From Verrucomicrobiota bacterium (GTDB lineage Bacteria > Verrucomicrobiota > Verrucomicrobiia > CAIQCK01): 64,000 nt of DNA. Shown here in pieces: positions 27,518 through 37,669 of the stretch. The stretch covers positions 62,001 through 126,000 of the forward strand of contig JACRQF010000006.1 in assembly GCA_016222825.1 (NCBI GenBank), in the 5' to 3' direction. Below the pieces are notes generated by a model, which was given only the letters and a program-made list of their open reading frames with translations, was not told the origin of the DNA and searched no databases. The translations under genes were made by a program, and so were the position numbers. Position 1 is the stretch's first letter; the number at the start of each line of letters is the position of its first letter.

Positions 27518-30069
27518 AGTCGCGCCTCGACACGTGGTTCACGATCTGGCATCCGCGCTACCGCGGCTGCCTCATTGAACTTGCGATGGTCGGGGCGCTC
27601 GCCTCGGCCCTGACGTATGCCCAAAACGACCTGCTGGGTTTGTTGACGCTTTCGCTCGGTGCCGCAGGAGAACCGGATGGCGGTGGTGAAGGTGCCGCCG
27701 CGTTGTTGAAAAGACTTTCGGAACAGTTCCAGCTCGGCTTGCCGTTGGTGGCGCTGGTGTCTTTCATCACGGTTCGACTGGTTTCAGGTGCTGTGGAGTA
27801 TTGGAAGACATACGCGACCGGCCGGCTCGGCATCCGCTCACGGGACGATCTGGAAACGGAGATCCTCCTGAACCTCTTGAACAAGGACGATTCGTTCTTC
27901 AGCCGGCATTCACCCGCTGAGACGGTCAACAGGCTGGCCGTGGACCTCAATCGCGTCAGCGACCGTCGGCCGAACTTGATGAAGGTCTGGTGGAGCGTCT
28001 TGCTGCTCGCCGGCAATTTGGTTTTCTTCTTCCTTCGGGATTGGCGTCTGGCCGTCGTCGGCGCGACGGCTTGTGTCGCTGGCGCGCTCTGGACGATGCG
28101 CGCGACTCGACCGGTGAAGGAGATGGACGAGCATTACCTGGAACAGGATGACCACATCAAATCTCGCTTCGAGGATTTCCTGCGCGCCGCGCCGGAGGTT
28201 CAGGTGGGTCACCTTTACCAGAAGATCCGGCATCATTTCACGAGCCTGCTGGTCGCGCGGAGCGAGACCTTCTTGAAATATGTCCGGCTGAACAGCAGCC
28301 TGCGGTTGGCCAATGTCATCGCTTATGTGCTGGCGTTTGTTGCGATGGTTCTTGTCGTCCTTTACATGCGCAAGACAGCCAACATCAGCGCCGCTGTAGC
28401 TCTGGTTCCCGTGGTGGTTTGGGCTTTGCCGGTGTTGTTCCAGGAAGCATCCGAACTGGTTTTTCTCCGGCTCGATTTCCAGATCGCGAGGGTCAGCATG
28501 GGGCGCCTGCTGGAATACGAAGCGCAGGAAGCCGTGAACAGCTGTTCCGCCACGGCCGCTTCGGCGGAACCAGCGGCCATCAACATCGAGCGCGTGACTT
28601 ATCGTTATGCCACTCCCGATGGAACGCAGCAAGGCGGCGTGGTGGACGTGACTGCCAGTTTCGCTCCCGGCCGGTGGATCGCCATCGTCGGGGGCGCCGG
28701 CTCGGGAAAATCCACGCTGTTGAAACTCCTGCTCGGCCGGCTCAAGCCACAGGAAGGCTCCATCCGCTATGGACGGGCATCGCTTGACACAATGGCAGGC
28801 ACCGACCGCGCTGCGATCTTCTCGCTCATGCCGCAATCCATCGCGCTGCTCGATACGAGCATCCGCCAGAACATCTTCTTCGGCAGGTCTGCCGATAATG
28901 GCGCCGCCGCCGAAGGCGCTCCGCTGGCTGCCGAAGACATGGATATAATCGAACGTGCCGGCTTGGGGCGGATCTGTCGGCTGAAGGCGCTCGACATGTC
29001 GCCGGGGATGTCGTCCGGCCACACGGCTATTGCGCCGAACATCGTGGCCGCGCGCCATCGCCTGCGCGAGCGGTTGCGTGAGGCCTGTGGAGTCGCAGTC
29101 CTGCCCTTCGAGGAAGGTCACGCCGACCGCGGACATTGGGTGCTGGAAAGCCTGCTCGCCGGCAGGTGCGACCGCGAGCTTGCAACGGGGTTGTTGCTCG
29201 GCAAGCCAGGAAGGCGGAAGTTGCAGTCGCTGCCCCAAACACCGTTCGGCAAAGCGCTGGTCGCACTGGCGCGCAAACTCCTCGAAGGGAATCGTCAGCT
29301 TCTTGGCATTGCGAACTACCACGTCTATTCACAGCTCTCCCCCTATCCTCTCGATGAGGGCCTCTGGCGTCTGCGATCTTCGAGTCTGGAATTCATCCAA
29401 CAGACCGCGCCGTCTCCCGACCAGGCATTATCCTTGTGCATCGTGGCGCTGACAGCTTCTTTGGCTGAGATCGCCGATGACGACGGGGCAGGCAGTCTGC
29501 TCAAGCCTGAGAACCGGCAACTGTTTGCGGCGGAGGTGGGCAGTTTGAAGGATATGCTGGGCGACGCGTGCCTGCCGTATGACGCTGACAATGTGCATCC
29601 GCATCTGACGTGGCGCGAGAACCTCCTCTTCGGCGTTGTGGACGTCCGCAACAGCCGCAGTGGCCGGTTGGTGGACCAGACTGTGCTGGACTTTGTCGGA
29701 CAAGAAGGTCTGAAAGACACATTTACGCGGCTGGGCCTTGAATTCAAAATAGGCAGGCTCGGTGGCAACCTCTCCGGCGGCCAAGGCCAGCTTGTAGCCC
29801 TCTGCCGTGCGCTGTTGCGGCGCACGCCCGTGCTGGTCGTGGACGAGCCAACCTCGGCGCTCGATCCTGCCAGCCGCGCGACCGTCGCAGCATTGCTGAG
29901 GGAGCATAAGAAAGACCGGATCATTATCGCCGTCAGCCATGACGTGGAGTTCATCCGGGCCGCCGACGAGGTTAGGTTGATGGATGGGGGCCGGCTGGTA
30001 GCCGCCGGCACATTTGAGGAACTTGAGCAGAGTTCGGAGACTTTCCGGAGGACGATCAAGCACACATGA
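27514..30069 (+). CDS. ABC exporter (TMD-NBD) with large insertion inside the NBD
   Basis: TM helices; Walker A GGAGSGKST; signature NLSGGQGQLVALCRALL; Walker B VLVVDEPTSALDP; signature lies about 360 aa after Walker A. Confidence 0.88.
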   Translation: MKSRLDTWFTIWHPRYRGCLIELAMVGALASALTYAQNDLLGLLTLSLGAAGEPDGGGEGAAALLKRLSEQFQLGLPLVALVSFITVRLVSGAVEYWKTYATGRLGIRSRDDLETEILLNLLNKDDSFFSRHSPAETVNRLAVDLNRVSDRRPNLMKVWWSVLLLAGNLVFFFLRDWRLAVVGATACVAGALWTMRATRPVKEMDEHYLEQDDHIKSRFEDFLRAAPEVQVGHLYQKIRHHFTSLLVARSETFLKYVRLNSSLRLANVIAYVLAFVAMVLVVLYMRKTANISAAVALVPVVVWALPVLFQEASELVFLRLDFQIARVSMGRLLEYEAQEAVNSCSATAASAEPAAINIERVTYRYATPDGTQQGGVVDVTASFAPGRWIAIVGGAGSGKSTLLKLLLGRLKPQEGSIRYGRASLDTMAGTDRAAIFSLMPQSIALLDTSIRQNIFFGRSADNGAAAEGAPLAAEDMDIIERAGLGRICRLKALDMSPGMSSGHTAIAPNIVAARHRLRERLREACGVAVLPFEEGHADRGHWVLESLLAGRCDRELATGLLLGKPGRRKLQSLPQTPFGKALVALARKLLEGNRQLLGIANYHVYSQLSPYPLDEGLWRLRSSSLEFIQQTAPSPDQALSLCIVALTASLAEIADDDGAGSLLKPENRQLFAAEVGSLKDMLGDACLPYDADNVHPHLTWRENLLFGVVDVRNSRSGRLVDQTVLDFVGQEGLKDTFTRLGLEFKIGRLGGNLSGGQGQLVALCRALLRRTPVLVVDEPTSALDPASRATVAALLREHKKDRIIIAVSHDVEFIRAADEVRLMDGGRLVAAGTFEELEQSSETFRRTIKHT

Positions 30070-30521
30070 ATACCTCCGCTCTTAACGCAGCCGCACGGAC
30101 GCAAATCCTGAACACTTGCCCGTTGTTCGCGAGCATTCCTGTTGCCGAGCGTGCGCTGCTCGCGGAGATGATGGAGACGGAACGCTTGTGCGCGGGTGAA
30201 ACTCTATTCGAGGCCGGCGACCCGTCTGACCGGGTTTACGTCGTGAGCGAAGGCCGAGTGGCCGTGTTCCTGCCAGACCAGTCGCAGGCTGTGCGCAGCC
30301 TGGGCCCCGGCGACATCATCGGCGAATATGGGATGTTCCTGAATCGCGGTCGCAGCGCGACACTCAAAGCCGAAGCCGACACCACGCTGATGTCGCTGGA
30401 CCATATTCGGTTCCGTTCGTTCCTGCTCCGGTTTCCGGATGCCGCGCTGTCGCTGCTCCAAACCACCGTTGAGCGGCTTGTCGCCGCCGAAGACCGCGCG
30501 CGAGGCGGGTCGCACGGTTAG
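30066..30521 (+). CDS. Cyclic nucleotide-binding domain protein (no HTH)
   Basis: LFEAGDPSDRVYVVSEGRVAVFLPDQSQAVRSLGPGDIIGEYGMFLNRGRSATLKAEADTTLMSL; overlaps ABC stop. Confidence 0.88.
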   Translation: MNTSALNAAARTQILNTCPLFASIPVAERALLAEMMETERLCAGETLFEAGDPSDRVYVVSEGRVAVFLPDQSQAVRSLGPGDIIGEYGMFLNRGRSATLKAEADTTLMSLDHIRFRSFLLRFPDAALSLLQTTVERLVAAEDRARGGSHG

Positions 30522-30579
30522 CGACATGTGATTCCGTTTGACTTGGTGCGCGACGCCCGCTTTCATCTGCGCCGAGGTC

Positions 30580-32136
30580 ATGCTCGCAAAAATTCGCTCC
30601 GTCGCCGTTTATGGCATTGATGCGATTCCCGTCGAGATCGAGGCGAACTGCCCCGGCTACGGCGAGATCAAGACAGTCATTGTCGGCCTCCCCGACGCCG
30701 CTGTGCGCGAAAGCCGCGACCGCGTCTATACCGCCATCCAGAACAGCGGTTTCCGCTACCACAAAGGAGCCGTCACAATCAACCTCGCGCCCGCCGACGT
30801 GCAGAAGGAAGGGCCAAGCTTCGAGCTGCCCATCGCCGTCGGCATTCTCGCGGGCGACGGCCAGTTGAAGCTCGACGACATCCGCGTTGCCGACACGCTC
30901 AACCACTACGCCCTCATCGGCGAGCTGGCCCTCGACGGCGGCGTGCGTGCCGTCAAAGGTGTCCTCAGCGTCGCCCTCCAGGCCCGCGCGGCGAAACTCC
31001 GCGGCCTCATCGTTCCCGCCGCCAACGCCGCCGAAGCCGCCGTCGTCCGCGGCCTCGAGGTCATTCCCGTCCGCAGCTTGCGCGAGACGGCCGAGTTCCT
31101 TGCCGGCGATGCCGTCCTCAAGCCGCATCGCGTGGACTTGGACGCGCTCTTCCGCGACCACGCTGCCTACGACGTGGATTTCGCCGACGTGAAGGGACAG
31201 GAGAGTGTCAAACGCGCGCTCGAAGTTGCCGTCGCCGGAGGACACAACATCCTGATGCTCGGCCCGCCCGGCACCGGCAAGAGCATGCTCGCCAAGCGTA
31301 TCGCAAGCATCCTGCCGCCGCTCTCTCTCGACGAGGCGTTGGAAACGACGCGCATCCACAGCATCATGGGCCTCATCGCACCGGGCCAGTCGCTCGTCGC
31401 CACGCGGCCGTTCCGCTCGCCGCACCACACCGTCAGCGACGCCGGCCTCATCGGCGGCGGCGCGAACCCCACGCCCGGCGAGGTCAGCCTCGCGCATCAC
31501 GGCGTCCTCTTTCTCGATGAACTGCCGGAGTTCCACCGCAACGCGCTGGAAGTCTTGCGCCAGCCTCTTGAAGAAGGCCGTGTCACCATCTCCCGCGCCA
31601 TCGGCTCGATGACGTTTCCCAGCGAGTTCATGCTCGTGGCGGCGATGAACCCGTGCCCGTGCGGCTACTACGGCGACTCGCGGCGGGAGTGCCGCTGCGG
31701 GCCGCTGGCAATCCAGCGTTACCGATCGCGCGTCTCCGGACCACTGCTGGACCGGATTGACCTGCACGTCGAGGTGCCGAATGTGCCCTACAAAGCAATG
31801 GCCTCTGACATCACCGGCGAGCCGAGCGAGAAAATCCGTGCGCGTGTGTTGGCGGGGCGGGCAATCCAGACGAAGAGGTTCGCCGGCAGGCGGAAGGTGT
31901 TCTGCAACGCCCGCATGGGGCCGCGCGAGTTAAAGCAGTTCTGCAAGCTCGACGAGAGCTGCCACCAGTTGCTCCAGATGGCAATGACGCAACTGAACTT
32001 CAGCGCCCGTGCCTACGACCGTATCCTGAAGGTGGCCCGCACCATCGCCGACCTCGCCGACAGCGAAACCATCCAGTCGCACCACGTCAGCGAAGCCATC
32101 CAATATCGCTCTCTCGACCGTCAGCTACTAAGCTGA
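30580..32136 (+). CDS. comM: YifB/ComM-family Mg-chelatase-like AAA+ ATPase
   Basis: [69 protein letters not shown]. Confidence 0.93.
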   Translation: MLAKIRSVAVYGIDAIPVEIEANCPGYGEIKTVIVGLPDAAVRESRDRVYTAIQNSGFRYHKGAVTINLAPADVQKEGPSFELPIAVGILAGDGQLKLDDIRVADTLNHYALIGELALDGGVRAVKGVLSVALQARAAKLRGLIVPAANAAEAAVVRGLEVIPVRSLRETAEFLAGDAVLKPHRVDLDALFRDHAAYDVDFADVKGQESVKRALEVAVAGGHNILMLGPPGTGKSMLAKRIASILPPLSLDEALETTRIHSIMGLIAPGQSLVATRPFRSPHHTVSDAGLIGGGANPTPGEVSLAHHGVLFLDELPEFHRNALEVLRQPLEEGRVTISRAIGSMTFPSEFMLVAAMNPCPCGYYGDSRRECRCGPLAIQRYRSRVSGPLLDRIDLHVEVPNVPYKAMASDITGEPSEKIRARVLAGRAIQTKRFAGRRKVFCNARMGPRELKQFCKLDESCHQLLQMAMTQLNFSARAYDRILKVARTIADLADSETIQSHHVSEAIQYRSLDRQLLS

Positions 32137-32145
32137 GCGGCGGCG

Positions 32146-35100
32146 TCACGGCTGATACTTGATCCACATCGGCGAGACCCAGACGATTTCGCCGGTGGCG
32201 CCTTCGATGTCGGGGACTTGTTCGCCGCGAACGTAGTAGTAGCTGGTCTGGCCGGGCGTGGCCTTCGTGTCGGTCCAGTTGACGGAGGCTTCCTTCTGGT
32301 TTGGCTCGAACGTGTGGACCACCTCGTCATCCTTGATGATCGTGACGCGCGCGAGCGGTTTGACGCCGACGAGCTTGATGTCGAGCGTCGGTAGTTTGGC
32401 GGTGGTGAATTCCTCGCCCATGAAATGCTCCTTGCCACCGGCCTTGCAGCGCATGTCGGCGAGAATGTGGTCGGTGGCGGCATAAACGCGGCGCTTTTTC
32501 ATCGCATCGAGGATCGCCTCGCGCGTCGGCTCGGGCACCCAGACGTTGCAGTAGCTCAGGTGCGTCGAGCCGTGGTCGCTCGATGACTGGAATGCCAGCC
32601 GGTAGCCCTTCTTGAGCGCGAGGTTGACCATGCCTTTCGGCCGCCAGCCGCCGATGCTCTCGCCTTCGACGGCGGTGAGTTTGGATTTTGACTCGCTGAC
32701 GGCGCTGCGCGGCGCGTCGGGGCGCTCGTAGTTGTTGCGGCAACCTTGGTAGATCTCGACGAACGGCTCGACGACCGGATCGTTGTTCCGCCAGTCGGTG
32801 CCCATGTCGGTGGCGCTGGTGTGCTCGGCGCACACACCGTCGAAGCGGCGCAGATACTTGTAGAGCAACTCCGTATCGGGCGCGGGCGGCGGGTTCTCCA
32901 GTTTCGGGTCGCTGAGCGGCAGACGCGGCAGCGTGCGCACGCCGCGTTTGGCAAAGACCGGGTTGCGGTGGCCTTCGGGGTAGTTGACGCTGCGCTCGTA
33001 GCTATACATCGGCACGAATGCGCCGGGCAGCGTGAAGAGCGTCACGGTCTTCTGCGTGATCCACCACGAGTATTCGCGGCCGTTGCCGTTGTCGTGGTCG
33101 CCGTTGCCGACCCAATCCATGTAGGAGGCGTCGAGCGCGTAGCGATACATGTCGAGCAGCGTGCCGTCGCCGCCGCCGTCGGACGACAGCTCGGTGTGGC
33201 GGTGAAACTCGCCTCGCCAGAGCCGCAGCGTCTCGTTGCCGAGCTTCACGCGGTAGTCGCGGAGGGTGTTCGCCGCCGCGGCTTCTTCCGCAACGGCGGG
33301 CGCGGGTGTGGCCGGCTTTTCGGCAGAAACGACGGCCAATTGTGCCGCGGGCGCGGCCTCGACGCGGCTGATCGTCGCGACAAAGACAGTGTTGTTCGGG
33401 TCAGGCGCGGCGCCGGCGCCGGCGGTTTTCTTGCCCGCGCCTTTGCCGCCGCCGCCATAGGGCGGATGCACGGCGGCGCGGCCGTCACCGGAGTAAGCCA
33501 GTAGCATGTCGCCGTTGGGCAGGGCAGCCCAGCCGGGACGGTTGTCGAGGATGTTGTCGGACCGCGGCAACCAGACCGGCGCAAGCCAGCGTTCGCCATC
33601 CATGCGCGTGACGAACTCGTTGAAGATCGGCCCACTCGCCACGCGCCATTCGCCGCCGGGCGGCCGTCCGCGAAACGCGAGCCACACCTTCCCCTGCGCG
33701 TCAGTGGCGAGCCGCGGGAAACAGGGCGCCATCTGCTGGCGCGCGCCTTGGGTCCGCGCTCCCGCCGACTTCGCCGCCCGCGCTTTGCCCTTGCCTTTGC
33801 CTTTACCGGCGACGACAGCCGGCGCGGCGACAATCGGCGGCGGCTGGAGCCATTCTGTGCCGTTGCGCAACACCTTCGAGCCGAGCGAGCGGCCACCGGT
33901 GAAGATGCCGATGCCCGTCTTCTTCAGCGCGCCGAAGTCCTTGCCCCAGTTCTCGCCGCTCTGCTCCCAGACAATCCAGAGATCGCCCTGGCCGTCGTAG
34001 GCGACTGCCGGCCGCACCTCGAAGTCCAGCGTCGCCGCGACGGGCGTCGCCTTGCCGAACGCGCCGTCCGCGCCGCGCAGCGCGACGCAAATGTCGTGGT
34101 CGCCCTTCTCGTAGGTGTCCCACGCAATGGCGACGTTGCCCTTTTTGTCGGCAGCGATGGCGGGATCCCATTCGTTTGCGGGCGTCGCGGCGATGGCCAC
34201 GGGCGCGCCGAACTTGTCGCCGTCCTGCGTCGCCGCAAAAATGTCGAAACTCTGGCCGCGTCCGCTCATCCAAGTGACAACGATCTTGCCGCTGGCATCG
34301 GTGGCGGCGGCCGGCGCGAAATCGGGGCCGGGCGAGTTGCTGACGTTGACGGGCTTGTCGAGCTTGCCGTCGGCGTAACATCGCGCCATCAACTCCCAGT
34401 TACCGTGGTCGAGGTTCGCGTCGGGATTGACGTGCGACGAGTAGAAGACCCAGGCGCGCCCCGCGCCGTCGAGCGCGAGCGCCGGCCGGTAAACGTCCCC
34501 GCCCGCCTTGCTGACCGGCATCGGCTCGCCCCAGACGCCGCCTTTGCAGACACGCAGCTGCACCTGGTCGCCGCCGGTCTTCTGCGCGAGATAGTCGAGA
34601 TCTTCGGGCTTGGCGATGAGGCGGGCCTTGGCCGCGCGCGCTTCGATGGCGGGCTTGACCTCCGGCGTGGCGACCGCTTCGCGCGCGCCAGGGAAATCCT
34701 TGCCGCGCGTGAACGCGACGTAGGCGACATAGACGTTGCCGTCCCTATCCGCGACGGCGGCGGGATAATCCTCGTCGGCTGGCGTCTCGGCGACGGCCGC
34801 AGCTACAGGCGCGCGCTCGATTTCCAGGTTGCCTTCGAGCCGCAGCAACCGCTTGCCGAAAGGCAGGTCGCTCAGTTTGAACTTCGCCTCGCCGGGCTTG
34901 GTGGTGATCACGATCTCCGACGACGGCATCACGTCGACGAGCGTGATGATGACACCGTTGTCGCCGATGGGCATCGGCTTGCCGGCACGGACCTTCTCGC
35001 GCTGCGCGGAACTCTGCACCGGGATGGACCGCGTCTTCACCGTCCACTCATTGCCCTCGGCCTTGTCCATCGGCGTCCAGCGCCAGCCGTGAATCTCGAC

Positions 35101-35248
35101 GACCTTGCCGGGCGTGGCGGTGACGCTGCCGCTCCAGTCCGTGCCTTCCGCGTCCTTCATGCCGAAACGCACGCGCAACGTGACGGCGTCGGCGGCTGTT
35201 GCCAGCGCCACCGCCGACAAAAGACCGACGAGGATGAGTGCTTTCATG
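32146..35248 (-). CDS. Large secreted protein: beta-propeller-like region plus PHP/DUF3604-like C-terminus
   Basis: Repeated WDPAIAADKKGNVAIAWDT; GEFHRHTELSSDGGGDGTLLDMYRYALDASYMDWVGNGDHDNG. Confidence 0.75.
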
Positions 35249-35270
35249 GTGGATCCTTCTGTTGCGTTTG

Positions 35271-36176
35271 TCACTGCGGTCCGATCAAACTCACGCCCGC
35301 CGGCGCCTGGCCGCCGCGAGTGTCCACGATCACCTTGCGCGCCCTGGCCAGGCATTGCTCCAGCGTTTCCAGATAAAGCCGGTTGCGCGTGTCCTCCGGC
35401 GCCGTCTGGTATTTCGCAAACACCTCCCGCACCCGCTGCGCCGCGCCGCTGGCGACCTCGATCTTCTCCTGCCGATACGCCTCCGCGAGCCGCTCGACGC
35501 GGTAAGCCTCGCCCTGCGCCTTCGGAATGAGGTCGTTGGCGTAACCGTGCGCCTCCTCCGAAAGCCGGAAGCGGTCGGCCTTCGCGCTGACCACGTCGTT
35601 GAACGCCGCCGCGACCTCCGGCGGCGGATAGACGCGCTGGATGTTCACGGAGTTGATGCTCACGCCCGCGCGGAAGTCGCCCGCCAGCGCCGCCAGCCGC
35701 TCCTGCACGCGCTGCTGGATCTCGACGCGCTTCTCGTAAAGCACTTCCTCCACCGGCATCCGGCCGACGACTTCGAGCAGCGCGTTCTTAGCCGCCGCCT
35801 TGAGCAAATCTTCGGGCGCGACGCTGCCGAAGAGGTAATCGCCCGGCTCGGCGATGTTGTATTGGACCACCAGCTCGACGTTGACGATGTTCTTGTCGCC
35901 GCTGAGCAGTTCAACCTCCGCCGGCGACGGCGTCCAGCCGGTCACCTGTCCCGCGAGCGCCACGCCGAGGCCGAGCCGTTTCGTTTCGCGCGCTTTCAGC
36001 CGTGTCACCGCGTCGCACGGCCACGGCAGCTTCACATGGATGCCTGGCGGCACGCGGTCGTCCACGACGCGCCCGAACCGGCAGAGCACGCCCTGCTCGT
36101 CGGTGGCGATCATGTAGAACGCCGTCGCCAGCCAGCCAGCGAGGACGAGTCCTGGTATCCAGCGCGTCAGTTTCAC
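35271..36176 (-). CDS. SPFH/prohibitin-family protein (HflK/HflC-like)
   Basis: VLCRFGRVVDDRVPPGIHVKLPWPCDAVTRLKARETKRLGLG; VELVVQYNIAEPGDYLF. Confidence 0.88.
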   Translation of the reverse strand: MKLTRWIPGLVLAGWLATAFYMIATDEQGVLCRFGRVVDDRVPPGIHVKLPWPCDAVTRLKARETKRLGLGVALAGQVTGWTPSPAEVELLSGDKNIVNVELVVQYNIAEPGDYLFGSVAPEDLLKAAAKNALLEVVGRMPVEEVLYEKRVEIQQRVQERLAALAGDFRAGVSINSVNIQRVYPPPEVAAAFNDVVSAKADRFRLSEEAHGYANDLIPKAQGEAYRVERLAEAYRQEKIEVASGAAQRVREVFAKYQTAPEDTRNRLYLETLEQCLARARKVIVDTRGGQAPAGVSLIGPQ

Positions 36177-37510
36177 GCGTCGCCCTCCCCAGTGCTGCTT
36201 GAATGTGGGAGAGGCCTCAGCGCCCCGACCCTGCCGTTGCTACAACTGGTAAACTGTAACGGTGCAGTCAGCCGCAGCCAGCCCCTCTCCCTAACCCATC
36301 GGATGGCGAGAGGGAATCTGTTCGCGCCTTCGTGAGCGCGTCCACCATTCAGCGAGCCGTGTCGCGACGCCTGAGGTTTCTCCCGCTCCCTCGCTGCTGG
36401 GGAGAGGGGCTGTTCGCGTTGCGGCGCGGCCATCGTCGCAGCCGCCAGTAACCACGCACCCGTGCCCCAGTCGAAAGTGCCGAGCGGACGGGACGCGTAG
36501 TTCTCGTAATCGCCCGGCCCCGTGCCGCTGGAGACGCCGATAACGCGGCCTTCGTCGCTAATCTGTTTAGCCAGCGCGGCCCATGTGGGTTGCAGCACGC
36601 CCACGTCGTCGAGTCTTAGCAAGCCCTCGCGATGGGCCTCGGCCAGCGCGTAGAGGAACATCGCGCTCGCCGATGTCTCCAGATACGAGTCGGGCCGGTC
36701 CATCACCGTGTGCCACAGCCCGCTCGCCTTGTCCTGCGCCGCGAGCACCGCCTTCGCAAGCCGCGCGAACTCCTTCGACCGCGCGGCGTAATCCGTCGAG
36801 CTGCGGTTCAGCGCCCGCAACACCTCGACGTAAGACATCAGCGTCCAGCCGTTGCCGCGCGCCCAGAGCGTGCCGACGGGCTGTTGCTTCGGCTCGCTAT
36901 ACATGTGCCAGAACAAGCCGCTCTTCTGTTCCTGGTTGTGGCGCGCGAACACGGCGAGTTGCTTCGATGCTTCGGCCACCAACTCCGGTTTCCCTGCGGC
37001 CGCGGCGTAGCGCACATAAACGGGGCATGCCATGTAGAGCGTGTCCACCCACAGCTCGTGATTGTCCCGCCAATGCCCCAACCCGCCGTCCGCCGTGCGC
37101 GTCGCCTGTTGCATGAACTCCACGATCCGCCCGGCCATGTCGAGGTAGCGTTTTTCCTTCGTCTCCTTGTGGAGCATCAGCACCGGCAGTCCCGGCCCCC
37201 AATGCCCACAGTAGCCGCCGCGCTTGCCGCTGCCGTTCAGCACCGGCTCAATGCCCTGCTCATGCCAATGATCGGCCCACTGGCGGACGTAGTTGATATA
37301 GCGTGGCTCCTTCAGCACCTCACCCGCGCGCATCATGCCCGCCATCAACACGCCTTCGCCCCAGTTGAACTTCACCGGTCTGGCGTGCTCTTCGATGACG
37401 CGGTCCGCCACCTTGCGAATCAGCGGCTGCGGGTCTGGCTTCAGCGGCTCTGCCGCCACGACGAAACCGGTCGCCGCCAAGGCCCACGCCATCATGAGTA
37501 GCTGTCTCAT
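36173..37510 (-). CDS. GH88/GH105-like glycoside hydrolase, secreted, with repeat-encoded C-terminal tail
   Basis: PVKFNWGEGVLMAGMMRAGEVLKEPRYINYVRQWADHW; RGNGWTLMSYVEVLRAL. Confidence 0.8.
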   Translation of the reverse strand: MRQLLMMAWALAATGFVVAAEPLKPDPQPLIRKVADRVIEEHARPVKFNWGEGVLMAGMMRAGEVLKEPRYINYVRQWADHWHEQGIEPVLNGSGKRGGYCGHWGPGLPVLMLHKETKEKRYLDMAGRIVEFMQQATRTADGGLGHWRDNHELWVDTLYMACPVYVRYAAAAGKPELVAEASKQLAVFARHNQEQKSGLFWHMYSEPKQQPVGTLWARGNGWTLMSYVEVLRALNRSSTDYAARSKEFARLAKAVLAAQDKASGLWHTVMDRPDSYLETSASAMFLYALAEAHREGLLRLDDVGVLQPTWAALAKQISDEGRVIGVSSGTGPGDYENYASRPLGTFDWGTGAWLLAAATMAAPQREQPLSPAAREREKPQASRHGSLNGGRAHEGANRFPLAIRWVRERGWLRLTAPLQFTSCSNGRVGALRPLPHSSSTGEGDA

Positions 37511-37669
37511 TGTTCCGCTCCAGTGTTGCGATCCTGTCGTTGCTTGGCCGCCAGTGAAACACATTCGCCCTCCAGTCGTCACTCCTAGAGTTTCAAGCGG
37601 GCGCGGTGAATCCAAACACGGCTTGCTTCGACTCCGGGATGTTCTAAAGTCAGTGCCACGCTCAATGTC

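Noticed and set aside
27910-29322. 470-aa minus-strand ORF
   Set aside because: Antisense to the ABC exporter; composition typical of shadow frames
33748-35376. 542-aa plus-strand ORF
   Set aside because: Antisense shadow of the PHP/DUF3604-like gene
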